A stretch of DNA of 64,000 nucleotides from UBA7960 sp964624065 (GTDB lineage: Bacteria > Bacteroidota > Bacteroidia > Bacteroidales > UBA7960): the NCBI GenBank assembly GCA_964624065.1, contig CAZUWF010000010.1, positions 11,339 to 75,338 on the forward strand, in the 5' to 3' direction. The translations under genes and the position numbers were made by a program. Shown in pieces: positions 1 to 8,810 of the stretch. The stretch's first letter is position 1, and each line of letters begins with the position of its first letter. The notes beneath the pieces are model-generated. The model searched no databases. It had not been told where the DNA came from and worked only from the letters and a program-made list of their open reading frames with translations.

Positions 1-559
1 TTTGATGTTTGCCATTGCATTCGTATTTATGTTTATGATTGGAGGGTTTACCGGCCTTACACTTGCCTCTTTGGCAACAAACATTCACCTACATGACACC
101 GACTTTGTGGTGGCTCACTTCCACTATATTATTTTCGGGGGAATGGGCTTTGCTTTCTTCGCTGCCTTGCACTATTGGTACCCCAAAATGTTTGGGGTAA
201 TGTACAGCATTAAAAGGGCTTACGTTGCCCTTGGCATTATTTTCGTTGGCTTTACCCTGACCTATTTCCCTCTTTTCATTACCGGAATTCAAGGTAACCC
301 TCGGCGGTATTACGACTACCTGGAGCAATTTACACTTGGCCAGCAATTGTCAACAGTTGGTGCTGTGATTTTGGTTTCGGGACTCCTTTTCATGATCGTC
401 AACTTGTTTATCACAAGGAAGCTCAAAGCATCCGAATCGAACATTTGGGGAGGTGTGACCCTTGAATGGCAAACCCCCACACCACCTCCCTTGGAGAACT
501 TTGATGTGATTCCTGAAATTAAGAATCCACCTTACCTTTTCAAGAAAGAAGAAAAATGA
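1..559 (+). CDS. ctaD: Cytochrome c oxidase subunit I, C-terminal part (5' end outside window)
   Basis: This is the catalytic heme-copper subunit of a terminal oxidase in the inner membrane, which reduces O2 and pumps protons. Only the last 185 or so residues are in the window; the frame is open to the left edge, so no start is called. The motif HLHDTDFVVAHFHY holds the conserved histidines that ligate heme a3 and heme a in subunit I. Several hydrophobic membrane segments follow, then a polar proline-rich tail. The gene overlaps the next one by ATGA, so the two are probably translationally coupled. Identity as a subunit I is very secure. The caa3 subtype is inferred from the cytochrome-fused subunit II downstream. 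Confidence 0.95.
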   Translation, partial: LMFAIAFVFMFMIGGFTGLTLASLATNIHLHDTDFVVAHFHYIIFGGMGFAFFAALHYWYPKMFGVMYSIKRAYVALGIIFVGFTLTYFPLFITGIQGNPRRYYDYLEQFTLGQQLSTVGAVILVSGLLFMIVNLFITRKLKASESNIWGGVTLEWQTPTPPPLENFDVIPEIKNPPYLFKKEEK

Positions 560-1188
560 GCAATTCGGCAGTAAATAATAATCATGCTCACGGCGAGCAC
601 GTAATTGACAGAGAATCCGGCAAGCTTGGTATGTGGCTTTTCCTGTTTACTGAGCTTTTGCTGTTCGGGGGCCTCTTTCTTGTTTATGCAGTTCAAAGGC
701 ACAAGTTTGCAGCAGACTTCAACCTTGCCGGTTCCGATCTTAACGCTTTCATCGGAACCCTCAACACGGTAGTCCTTCTAGTTAGTAGCATGACAGTGGC
801 CATGTCAATTACAGCAATACAAAAGGGAAATAGTAAACTGGCAGGGAAACTGGTTTTGCTAACCATATTTCTAGCCGTAGTATTTATGATCAACAAGTAT
901 TTTGAGTGGGGCTACAAAATTGATCTTGGCCTTTATCCCGGGTCTGACGTTATGAAGGGCCTCGATTTGGGGCAAATTCAGTTTTATGGTTTGTATTATT
1001 TCATGACAGGCCTTCATGCCATTCACGTTGTCGTAGGAATTGTCCTTTTGACTATTGTATATTACAGAATCAAAGCAGGCCGTATAAACAGAGAATCCTT
1101 CCTCCTTCTCGAAAACGGAGGCCTTTACTGGCACTTGGTTGATTTGATCTGGATATTCTTGTTCCCACTTTTGTACCTTCTTACATAA
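556..1188 (+). CDS. ctaE: Cytochrome c oxidase subunit III
   Basis: A 210-residue integral membrane protein of the heme-copper oxidase subunit III family, an accessory subunit that stabilises the catalytic core. About five hydrophobic segments are visible. Family hallmarks include the N-terminal KLGMWLFLFTELLLFGGLF segment, the GLHAIHVVVG segment and the closing YWHLVDLIWIFLFPLLY, which carries the conserved His-x-x-Asp. The ATG overlaps the subunit I stop by four bases, and the subunit IV gene begins 11 bases after its stop, so this is one transcription unit. Many Bacteroidota have two subunit III genes side by side; only one is present here. Confidence 0.94.
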   Translation: MSNSAVNNNHAHGEHVIDRESGKLGMWLFLFTELLLFGGLFLVYAVQRHKFAADFNLAGSDLNAFIGTLNTVVLLVSSMTVAMSITAIQKGNSKLAGKLVLLTIFLAVVFMINKYFEWGYKIDLGLYPGSDVMKGLDLGQIQFYGLYYFMTGLHAIHVVVGIVLLTIVYYRIKAGRINRESFLLLENGGLYWHLVDLIWIFLFPLLYLLT

Positions 1189-1199
1189 ATTTTCGCAAA

Positions 1200-1502
1200 A
1201 TGAGTTCGAATAAATCAACAAAAGACCACAACAACCACGTAACGAGCTATTTCGATAATGCCGTGGTGCTTGTTGTCCTATTGGTGCTAACAGTAATTAC
1301 TGTATTGGTGGGAAGCCTACATTTGGGCAAACTTGCAGTTGCCGTAGCACTTGTGATGGCTTCCATCAAAGCAACTATTGTTGCCACATATTTCATGCAT
1401 CTGAAATACGAACCCACCTACATTAAATACACGGTGCTTGGAGTGTTCGTGGTACTCGCGGTTATCATAATTTTCACTTTCTTTGATTACTCATTCAGAT
1501 AG
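1200..1502 (+). CDS. ctaF: Cytochrome c oxidase subunit IV (CtaF-type small subunit)
   Basis: A 100-residue protein with three hydrophobic segments, of the small prokaryotic cytochrome c oxidase subunit IV family. The second helix and loop hold the family-typical sequence KATIVATYFMHLKYE. It belongs to the oxidase complex but has no catalytic residues. It lies between subunit III and subunit II with short gaps (11 and 15 bases) and is surely cotranscribed. The assignment rests on family-like sequence, size and operon position. Confidence 0.88.
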   Translation: MSSNKSTKDHNNHVTSYFDNAVVLVVLLVLTVITVLVGSLHLGKLAVAVALVMASIKATIVATYFMHLKYEPTYIKYTVLGVFVVLAVIIIFTFFDYSFR

Positions 1503-1517
1503 AAAAACCCTACAACT

Positions 1518-2444
1518 ATGTTTCAAGGTGCATCAAATTTTGCCGATGGTGTTGATACTGCCTTTGCAGTTATTTTTGGCATTTCAATATTCTTACTAAT
1601 AGCACTTACCGCCGTAATGCTATATTTCTTATTTCGATACCGCAACAAGCACCACAAGGAGGCAAAACAAATTTCTGGCAATATCAAGCTGGAGGTTATC
1701 TGGACAATAATCCCGTTGATTATAGTAATGCTAATGTTTTACTTTGGTTGGATTGGGTTTGCCCCTATGCGCAAGAACGTTCCCGAGGATGCAATGGTTG
1801 TAAATGCAATTGGCCGTATGTGGGAGTTTGAATTTGACTACGGCAATGGGAAACTGTCAAAAGACACCCTTGTACTGCCATTGAACAAACCGGTGAAGCT
1901 TAACCTAATTAGCGAGGATGTAAACCATGCATTGTTTATCCCTGCATTCAGGGTAAAGGAAGATATGGTTCCGGGCTATGATAATTTCTTGTGGTTTATT
2001 CCAACCGCCAAAGGAACCTACCAGATTTTCTGTGCCGAGTATTGTGGGCTTGATCACTCTAGAATGCTGGCAAAAGCAATTGTTGTTGATGAACAAGAGT
2101 TTGATACCTGGCTTGCCAACCTTGTGGTTACTGACAGGGACACCGAGCCCGATGGCTTGAAAATTATGAGGGCAAATGCCTGTTTAAGCTGCCACTCCCT
2201 CGATGGTTCAACGGGTTTGGGACCCAGCTTCAAAGGTTATTGGGGCAAGGAGAGGAGTGTTATAGCCAAGGAAGGCGAAATGGCAGTGATTGCTGATGAA
2301 GGATACACCCGTACCAAAATATACGAACCTGCCTCGGCAGTCGTGAAAGGCTTTCCTGCCGGTTTAATGCAATCTTACAAAGGGGTGATTTCGGAAGAAG
2401 ATCTGCAGAAAATTATCGAATTCCTAAAAACCACCAAGGAATAA
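1518..2444 (+). CDS. ctaC: Cytochrome c oxidase subunit II with fused cytochrome c domain (caa3 type)
   Basis: A 308-residue electron-entry subunit. Two N-terminal membrane helices (about residues 13-40 and 58-80) anchor a periplasmic cupredoxin domain that binds the dinuclear CuA centre. The ligands are visible: His137 in DVNHALFIP, then Cys172, Glu174, Cys176, His180 and Met183 in CAEYCGLDHSRM. A class I cytochrome c domain follows, with the heme motif Cys222-x-x-Cys225-His226 and a candidate distal Met284. The fusion defines a caa3-type oxidase, in which the tethered cytochrome feeds CuA. There is no separate cleavable signal; the first helix acts as the anchor. Its place after subunits I, III and IV is less usual, since subunit II often leads such operons. 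Confidence 0.96.
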   Translation: MFQGASNFADGVDTAFAVIFGISIFLLIALTAVMLYFLFRYRNKHHKEAKQISGNIKLEVIWTIIPLIIVMLMFYFGWIGFAPMRKNVPEDAMVVNAIGRMWEFEFDYGNGKLSKDTLVLPLNKPVKLNLISEDVNHALFIPAFRVKEDMVPGYDNFLWFIPTAKGTYQIFCAEYCGLDHSRMLAKAIVVDEQEFDTWLANLVVTDRDTEPDGLKIMRANACLSCHSLDGSTGLGPSFKGYWGKERSVIAKEGEMAVIADEGYTRTKIYEPASAVVKGFPAGLMQSYKGVISEEDLQKIIEFLKTTKE

Positions 2445-2453
2445 ATTCCTTCA

Positions 2454-3335
2454 ATGAAAAGGCGAGCAAATCTCTGCATAAAGGCAATGTTGTTGCTCGC
2501 AAAGCATTGGTTGTCTCTAGCTGTTGCTTTTTCGGCGGTGGTGGGGTGGTTCTTGTTTCTTCCCGAAGCCTCAATTGGGGTTCTCTATGTTTTTTTGGGC
2601 ACCTTGCTCATGTCGGGAGGAGCGGCCGCCCTTAACCAATACCAAGAGCGTGATCAGGATGTTTTGATGAATAGAACCAGGGGTCGCCCAATTCCGACCG
2701 GTGAGGTAAGCGCCAGTCAAGCCCTGTTATTTTCCATAGTTTTAATAGTGGCAGGAGCTGTTGTTTTTGCAATTATAGGATTTTTCCTTACCCTTCTTTT
2801 GGGCTTGGCCAACATTGCGCTTTACAACCTCATTTACACAAGCTTAAAAACCAAAACTCAATTTGCAGTTATTCCGGGTGCCCTTGTGGGTGCAATACCA
2901 CCAATTATGGGCTGGGTTGCCTCTGGTGGCCAAATAATTGACGTTAGGTTGTTTTACTTTGCCGTTTTCATGTTTTTGTGGCAAATGCCCCATTTTTGGC
3001 TTTTGATGGCCACAAATGCAAAGGATTATCAAAAAGCAGGCTTTGAAGTTATTTCCAATAAGCTTGACCAAGGTAAAGTTTACAGACTCGTGTTTTTGTG
3101 GGCAGTAATATCTTGTATTTACCTGCTCGCCATGCCCGTATTCTATCCCTCAACTCCCATTCCCATTGTGCCTATTGTAATCATTTTAAACCTAACGTTT
3201 GTTATTTCTTTTTACCGTATGGTTTTTGGAACCCCCAACAGCTCCTCCACAAATTCCAAGGCCTTTATGCTTATTAACCTACATGCCTTTGCCGCAACTC
3301 TTCTGATGGTGGTTAGCAGGTTTCTTTCTGTGTAA
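2454..3335 (+). CDS. ctaB: Protoheme IX farnesyltransferase (heme O synthase)
   Basis: A 293-residue polytopic UbiA-superfamily prenyltransferase. It transfers a farnesyl group to heme b to make heme O, the precursor of heme A for the oxidase encoded just upstream. The first Asp-rich motif lies in NQYQERDQDVLMNRTRGRP, a signature of the CyoE/CtaB branch. The conserved GWVA and WQMPHFW segments are also present. It starts 9 bases after subunit II and closes the operon; no Cox15 heme A synthase or SCO gene follows. The first ATG (2454) is used, but the ATG at residue 12 is also possible. Confidence 0.94.
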   Translation: MKRRANLCIKAMLLLAKHWLSLAVAFSAVVGWFLFLPEASIGVLYVFLGTLLMSGGAAALNQYQERDQDVLMNRTRGRPIPTGEVSASQALLFSIVLIVAGAVVFAIIGFFLTLLLGLANIALYNLIYTSLKTKTQFAVIPGALVGAIPPIMGWVASGGQIIDVRLFYFAVFMFLWQMPHFWLLMATNAKDYQKAGFEVISNKLDQGKVYRLVFLWAVISCIYLLAMPVFYPSTPIPIVPIVIILNLTFVISFYRMVFGTPNSSSTNSKAFMLINLHAFAATLLMVVSRFLSV

Positions 3336-4062
3336 GTCTTGCATATGGTAGGCGTGATTGATATAATGTTTAAAAGGAAATCAAGGTGGGGATGTTCAGG
3401 ACAAGGGTTCAAGGATTACAATTGGGCGAGATCAGCCTAGTTTGGCACTTTTATTTAATGCCTTCAACGAGGGTATGCGGCTACATGACATAAGCTTGGA
3501 AGGCGCAGTAACTTTCATGGGCAAAACTCTTCCTTACGGGTGTCGGCGACATTAACACCACCAATCCCAACAAAACCTTTTCGTGGCCCAATAAGGTGCG
3601 AGCCGACTTGTGTAACAAGAACTGGCAGGGCAAACATAAAAAGCAAATGATCCAATGGCAAAAATAAATCCAATTATAGGGTAAGCCCACCTGGAGGTTG
3701 ACCACTAAGATGCCCGAAGCGCCGCAACCTTAAATAAACCAAGCCAAGAATCACGGGTGCAGGAGATGTTTGGGCATTTGATGGCATAAATAAGGCCGAT
3801 GCCAGTGGAAGCGGGTAAGGTAATCAGAGGCAAGGAACAAACCGGTTGTCAAAACAAAACAAAGCGGACGAATTAACCAAATTCAAAATGATAAATGTGA
3901 CCAAAAATTAACACAATGCCGCGAAATTTCCAATCAAGAACCCAAAACAAGGTGACCGAAAAATCAAATTGCCTGCCACCTTGATTTAATTTGTTTGCAA
4001 AAGCTAAGGTACTAAAAAAAGTGTCAGGAAACTCTACCCCAAACCTATGGCTCTCGGCAAGC
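3336..4062. other. Long non-coding gap (727 bp)
   Basis: No frame here codes for anything I recognise, and no strong hairpin or promoter box stands out. Both flanking genes end into the gap (ctaB from the left, the NamZ-like gene from the right). Many Bacteroidota have SCO1 or DUF420 genes after the oxidase operon, so the gap could hold a decayed gene, but I see no residual motif that proves it. Confidence 0.5.
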
Positions 4063-5292
4063 CTATTTGTACAGAAAGTATTTCTTGGCGGTCTCAACGA
4101 ATTTAGAAACCTCGCCGCTCCAGAGTTCATGAATATCGTCCACAAGGAACCTATTCTGGAAGGCCTTGCGCACCTTGTCTGTTCCGCAAACCTTGTCGAA
4201 CATATCAAGGCGGCCTTTAGTGCTTAGCTGGAAGACATCCTTTTCGGGATGAATTTTTTTTAATTCCTGCAAGAAGTAAAATTGTATGATCGATAGGGGG
4301 GCATTTCTTACGTCTTCAAAATGCACCTGAACCCCGTTAAGCATCTTGTCTTTCATATCTGTGTAGTATGCCCTGTAGTGAATTGGCCTAAATATTACTC
4401 CCGGTATTTCGAGTCTGTTTAACCTCCGGGCTAATTCGCCTGCGTCCGCAATCCAATCTATTGCAAAAACCTGAAATGGCAGGGTGTAACCCACACCAAT
4501 ATTTATGGCGTAAAGTTCACCAAGAATACCCGATACAGGGTAAAAGTACGACGAGTGGGTGTGAGGTATGTGCGGCGAGGAGGGTACCCAGTGCAGCCCG
4601 GTTTCATCAAAAATCATCTCGCGTTTCCAGCCCTCCATTTCTACAACGGTTACCTTGCATTGGATGCCATTTTTTAGCATCCTCCGGCCATTGAGGAATT
4701 GGGCCAGTTCGCCAACGGTAAACCCGTGCACGTATGTAATTGGAAACTGGCTCACGAACGATATGAAGCCGGGTTCAACCAGCGGCCCCTCGAACCTATT
4801 ACCGCCAAGTGGGTTTGGCCGGTCGAGCACCACAACCATAATGTTATTTTCGGCAGCGGCCTCCATTACCAAGGCCAGAGTACTAATGTAAGTGTATGAG
4901 CGTGTGCCAATGTCTTGAATATCGTAAACCAACACGTCAACCCCTTTAAGCATTTCGGGCGTGGGTTTTCGTGTTTTCCCGTACAGGCTAAACATTGGAA
5001 TGCCGGTAATCGCATCATTTTTGTTGTCAATTAACTCACCCGCGGGGTACTCGCCCCTTACGCCGTGCTCTGGACCGTAAAGAGCCACCAGTTCTACTTC
5101 GGGTGCCTCGAAAAGTATGTCAATGGTTGACTTAAGGTTGCCATCAACACCCGAAGGGTTTGTTACCAATCCCACCCGCTTACCCTTCAATGGCTCAAAT
5201 TCCATATCGCGCAAAACCTCAATGCCAAGTTTTACCTGTGCCGACAATAATGTGGAAACCGCAATCAGAATTGCTGATACGAGAGCTTTCAT
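4063..5292 (-). CDS. namZ: Secreted exo-beta-N-acetylmuramidase NamZ family protein (DUF1343)
   Basis: A 409-residue protein with an N-terminal signal peptide (about residues 1-18, ending LLSAQ), so it acts in the periplasm or outside. The body is DUF1343, now known from NamZ enzymes, which release N-acetylmuramic acid from the non-reducing end of peptidoglycan fragments. Family motifs seen are GLVTNPSGVD (41-50), LYGPEHGVRGEY (71-82), VYDIQDIGTRSYTYIS and VLDRPNPLGG. Length is normal for the family. It stands alone, with long non-coding stretches on both sides and no MurNAc uptake genes nearby, so a cell-wall recycling role is inferred from the family only. Confidence 0.88.
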   Translation of the reverse strand: MKALVSAILIAVSTLLSAQVKLGIEVLRDMEFEPLKGKRVGLVTNPSGVDGNLKSTIDILFEAPEVELVALYGPEHGVRGEYPAGELIDNKNDAITGIPMFSLYGKTRKPTPEMLKGVDVLVYDIQDIGTRSYTYISTLALVMEAAAENNIMVVVLDRPNPLGGNRFEGPLVEPGFISFVSQFPITYVHGFTVGELAQFLNGRRMLKNGIQCKVTVVEMEGWKREMIFDETGLHWVPSSPHIPHTHSSYFYPVSGILGELYAINIGVGYTLPFQVFAIDWIADAGELARRLNRLEIPGVIFRPIHYRAYYTDMKDKMLNGVQVHFEDVRNAPLSIIQFYFLQELKKIHPEKDVFQLSTKGRLDMFDKVCGTDKVRKAFQNRFLVDDIHELWSGEVSKFVETAKKYFLYK

Positions 5293-5838
5293 CGCTTTTT
5301 GAACTTGATATACTTTAATTTAAAAAAATCTAATCTATTGGGAGCCTTGCAAGAAAACACAAAACATTTTTCATGTTGCTGGCTCTTGTCTTTTTTGGTT
5401 TACCCAACCAAATTCCAAGGAGCCTCCAATGCTTATTAACTTTATAAAAGTAAATATTTCCTCACTATATCGATTATTTTTTTTCAATTTTTGGAAAGGA
5501 ACACCATCCTCAAGTTTTGGTGGGAGGCTGACTTGGGGGGAACGCTTTACTAACTCCACTTTTGAAATTCACCCAGACATTTAGGTTGGATTTTTTTTAA
5601 AGCAAACAAATTAGACAAGTGCCTTTGGGAGGGCTTTGCGCTGGCTATTTATGCCATAAGGTTGTGGATGCTCGGGAGGGCAGTCAAAGTCTGTATCATT
5701 TTATTGATTAGATGCGAGGCAAATGTTTTATTCCCTTAGGTCACACAGTATTATGGTTGAATTAAATTATGCGAATGTGAACTGCGGCGAAGTTTTTTGT
5801 ACAATATTTTGTCAAATTACCCATAATTGTTTTTTCGT
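5293..5838. other. Non-coding gap upstream of a T9SS cargo gene
   Basis: About 550 bp between two divergent genes. I recognise no coding sequence or structured RNA. The stretch is AT-rich with long A and T runs. The right end leads into the candidate promoter of the next gene. Confidence 0.5.
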
Positions 5839-5871
5839 GTTGACTTCCTTGAATAAAAAGCATTAACTTTG
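5839..5871 (+). promoter_or_regulatory. Bacteroidota-type promoter of the T9SS cargo gene
   Basis: A -7 box TAACTTTG (5864-5871) matches TAnnTTTG, with a GTTG -33-like element at 5839-5842 and a 21-base spacer. It would give a leader of about 80 bases before the ATG at 5956. Confidence 0.45.
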
Positions 5872-5955
5872 TTCAAATAATGTGGGCCTTGTTGTGCCAC
5901 CAAGCCAAATGATTTCTTGAAAATTCTTTTTTCAAAAACCTAAAACTAACCTTTT

Positions 5956-7998
5956 ATGAAAAAATCTACCTCCTTAAAAACACTTTCTTTGGCTTTTTTA
6001 ATGCTCTCCTTCATGGCAAATGTATGGGGGCAGGCTATTATGATAGAAAACTTTGACTATCCGGTTGGAAGCGCATTAACTTCCCAGGGATGGACTGCAC
6101 ATAGCGGTGCCGGCACAAATGCAATTACTGTTGCAGCCCCGTCAATAACCCATCCAGGATACCTGGGATCAGGAGTTGGCAATGTAGTTACCCTTACAAC
6201 CTCTGGTGAGGATGTTAACCGAACATTCGCCGCACAAACTTCGGGCACGGTTTATGTTGCATTCCTGGTCAACATAACCAGTTCATCTACTATCGGGGAT
6301 TATTTCTTCCACGTGGGTCAGACCTCAATAGGAACCGCATTTAGGGGAAGGGTTTTCGTGAGGGCAAACACTGAAAATAAGCTATCCTTTGGGATTTCAC
6401 AAAGCACAACAACTACCATAAACTACTCCGGGTTTATTTACGACCTGAACACCACCTACCTCATTGTTTTGAGGTACGAAATCTTAGACGGTGCTTCCAA
6501 CGATGTGGCTTCAATATTTGTGAATCCAACACTTAACGCACCACTTCCAACCAGCGGCTGGATTACCAACACCGACGCAGCGGGAACCGATCTCGCACAA
6601 CTTGGAAGCATTGCACTAAGGCAGGGTACCGCAGCAAATGCCTCCGCACTCGTTTTGGATGGAATAAGGGTTTCGGCCAATTGGGCCGACATTGTTGGGG
6701 AATTTGCTTCAACAACCCCAACACTTACTGCAAACCCCACCTCCATAAGTGGATTGAATTATATTTTTGGCAGCGGGCCTTCGGCTTCGCAGTCGTTTGT
6801 GCTTTCGGGTTCAAACCTAAGCCCTGCTGGGGCTACAATAACAATAAATGCACCGTCAAATTTTGTTGTTTCGCTTGATGGCACTTCATTCGGTCCCTCC
6901 CAATCGGTCAATGCAACCGGGGGCAACCTATCTCAAACAATTCGTGTTAGGCTTGTTTCAAACCTGGTCATTGGAAACTACTCGAACAGCCTTTTAATAT
7001 CGGGTGGTGGCGCACCGCCTGTGGCCGTTGGGGTAAATGGCAGCGTAACCGCCGATTGCCCACCTTTGGCATTCCCGTTTTTCGAAAACTTCACTTCACC
7101 GGTAGGCTCACAGTTGGCTTTCTATTGCTGGTCGGCACATAGCGGGGTCGGTTCCAATCCCTTTACAGTATCTGCTCCAACCATAACATATCCAGGGTAC
7201 CTGGGCTCTGGCATTGGCAACGAGGTAACCCTTGCAACTTCTGGTGAGGATATAAATCGTAAATTCTTGGGACAAACCTCCGGTACGGTTTATGCTTCGT
7301 TCTTGGTTAGAGTAACAAGTGCAACCACCGAGGGGGATTATTTCTTACACGTTGGGGCCAACGAAGTTGGCACTGCCTTTAGGGGTCGAGTTTTTGTAAG
7401 GAGAAATGAAGAAAACAAACTTGCCTTTGGAATTGCCCAAAACACCACCACAGCCAATTATTCTCCATTTAATTACGACTTGAACACAACCTACTTGATT
7501 GTTTTGAGATACGAGATTATGGAAGGTGTCACCAACGATGTGGCTTCAATATTTGTGAATCCAACACTTAACGCACCACTTCCAACCAGCGGCTGGGTTG
7601 CCAACACCGACGCAGCGGGAACCGACCTAGCACAGGTTGGAACCATTGCACTTAGGCAGGGTGGCTCCACAAGTGCCGCAGCCCTTATTTTGGACGGCAT
7701 AAGGGTTTCAAGCAATTGGGCCGACATTGTGGGCCTTACAAGCAACGTGGCCCCGACCACAATACCTGAGTTCTCCATTTTTCCAAATCCAACCTTGGGC
7801 GATATTTCGGTAAGGGGTCAGGCTACCATTCAAAGCCTGAGGGTTTTGAATATGCTTGGACAGCAAGTGTTGGGTGTTACTAGTGTTGATAGCCATGAAG
7901 TTAAGCTTCCAACCTCCAACCTAAAGGCAGGCTACTACATTATTAGCGTTACCGACGTAAACGGTAACACGATCAATAACAAGTTTTTGAAAAGGTAA
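5956..7998 (+). CDS. T9SS-secreted protein with two copies of a large beta-rich domain
   Basis: A 680-residue secreted protein of unknown function. A signal peptide covers about residues 1-26. Two homologous domains, about residues 27-248 and 372-592, share segments such as TYLIVLRYEI and LDGIRVS.NWADIVG. Between them (about 252-368) is an Ig-like beta-sandwich segment rich in Ser, Asn and Gly. The last 80 or so residues, from the PEFSIFPNPTLGDISVRG segment to a final Lys-Arg, form a type A T9SS sorting domain, so the protein should cross the outer membrane and be anchored or released. No catalytic motif is visible. Adhesive or carbohydrate-binding roles are only guesses. A strong terminator follows directly, so it is a single-gene unit. 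Confidence 0.85.
   Translation: MKKSTSLKTLSLAFLMLSFMANVWGQAIMIENFDYPVGSALTSQGWTAHSGAGTNAITVAAPSITHPGYLGSGVGNVVTLTTSGEDVNRTFAAQTSGTVYVAFLVNITSSSTIGDYFFHVGQTSIGTAFRGRVFVRANTENKLSFGISQSTTTTINYSGFIYDLNTTYLIVLRYEILDGASNDVASIFVNPTLNAPLPTSGWITNTDAAGTDLAQLGSIALRQGTAANASALVLDGIRVSANWADIVGEFASTTPTLTANPTSISGLNYIFGSGPSASQSFVLSGSNLSPAGATITINAPSNFVVSLDGTSFGPSQSVNATGGNLSQTIRVRLVSNLVIGNYSNSLLISGGGAPPVAVGVNGSVTADCPPLAFPFFENFTSPVGSQLAFYCWSAHSGVGSNPFTVSAPTITYPGYLGSGIGNEVTLATSGEDINRKFLGQTSGTVYASFLVRVTSATTEGDYFLHVGANEVGTAFRGRVFVRRNEENKLAFGIAQNTTTANYSPFNYDLNTTYLIVLRYEIMEGVTNDVASIFVNPTLNAPLPTSGWVANTDAAGTDLAQVGTIALRQGGSTSAAALILDGIRVSSNWADIVGLTSNVAPTTIPEFSIFPNPTLGDISVRGQATIQSLRVLNMLGQQVLGVTSVDSHEVKLPTSNLKAGYYIISVTDVNGNTINNKFLKR
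6497..6590 (+). repeat. Near-identical direct repeat, copy 1 (intragenic)
   Basis: This 94-bp stretch matches 7532-7625 with only two mismatches; its first 65 bases are identical. It lies at the same place in the first of two homologous protein domains, exactly 1035 bp before the second copy. Confidence 0.95.
7532..7625 (+). repeat. Near-identical direct repeat, copy 2 (intragenic)
   Basis: Partner of 6497-6590, in phase with it and in the second domain copy. The surrounding domain sequence is clearly more diverged than this patch. Confidence 0.95.
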
Positions 7999-8011
7999 CC
8001 TCCAAATCCCC

Positions 8012-8058
8012 AAAAAAAGCGGACTGCCTCAAGAACCCGGGCAGTCCGCTTTTTTTTT
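8012..8058 (+). terminator. Strong rho-independent terminator after the T9SS cargo gene
   Basis: A perfect 10-bp GC-rich stem GCGGACTGCC (8019-8028) pairs with GGCAGTCCGC (8040-8049). It is flanked by an A run on the left and a T run on the right that extend the pairing, so it could work in both directions. It lies about 14 bases after the stop codon. Confidence 0.92.
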
Positions 8059-8790
8059 ACTTGAAATGGTTAATTGCAAATTCTCGACCTGAAAGTTTCG
8101 GTCCACGTAACCCCTCCACCTTGATCAAACCTACCTCAGTGATTAGTCCAAAATAATCAAACCCCAATTCAAGGAAGTAAAGTACCTCCGTTCTTTAGGC
8201 TTCCCTTCAAGTAGCTTTGTATAACCAATGGTTGTTTATGCTTCATTGGGACGCCAAGCTAACCGCGTTTAGTGGAGGGTTTTGAAAAACCCTTCAACTC
8301 AGAAAAGGTTCCGAATTCTTCATTTAGAATAATGTCTATTGCCAGGATCAAGCTTTCCGTCGGGTTAGGATTATTTAATCACAATTTAGGTAAAAACAAA
8401 AAGCCCTGTGCGGTAACAGAGTAGGTATGGGTACAGCCACAAGGTTGCAAAGGTAATCACCTGCCGGGTTTTCATTTTTAGCCTAAATGCGGTAGCATTA
8501 TTTTCTGCTCGCCCATCTTAGCTCCTTGCCACAAACGTAACCTTGAAAAGCTAAGGAGAAACGTGATTTTGTGAGCCCACGTGGGAGTACTTTTGGGGTT
8601 TCGCGGGGTTCCAAAAATTTTAACTCCAAATACAAGGATTGGGATTATAGATTTCTAGGCCGGCTTTTTCTTGAGTATTAATTTCTGAAGCAAAAGTGAA
8701 CCAAGGGTTGCGATACAAACAATGCCATAAGGCTTGATTTGTTTTTATGGCTAATTTGTAAACCAAGGGCTTACTGCCGGCAAAAATTCT
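8059..8790. other. Long non-coding gap (about 730 bp)
   Basis: I recognise no gene here. It contains several small inverted repeats: a perfect palindrome CCCACGTGGG at 8576-8585, an AGGGTTTT/AAAACCCT repeat near 8276-8293, and a CTTAGCT/AGCTAAG pair near 8517-8556. A CAAAGGTA box (reverse of TACCTTTG) lies near 8450, but no reverse-strand gene follows it. Confidence 0.5.
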
Positions 8791-8798
8791 TAATTTTG
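8791..8798 (+). promoter_or_regulatory. -7 box upstream of yicC
   Basis: TAATTTTG matches TAnnTTTG and ends 12 bases before the ATG at 8811. No clear -33 element was found. Confidence 0.5.
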
Positions 8799-8810
8799 TA
8801 AAAAAAAGGA

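Noticed and set aside
3481..3705. 74-residue reverse-strand frame with hydrophobic stretches in the gap after ctaB
   Set aside because: No recognised motif, no promoter box, and cysteine-rich odd composition; it looks like chance.
4461..4899. Several plus-strand frames inside the NamZ-like gene
   Set aside because: They are antisense shadows of a well-supported gene.
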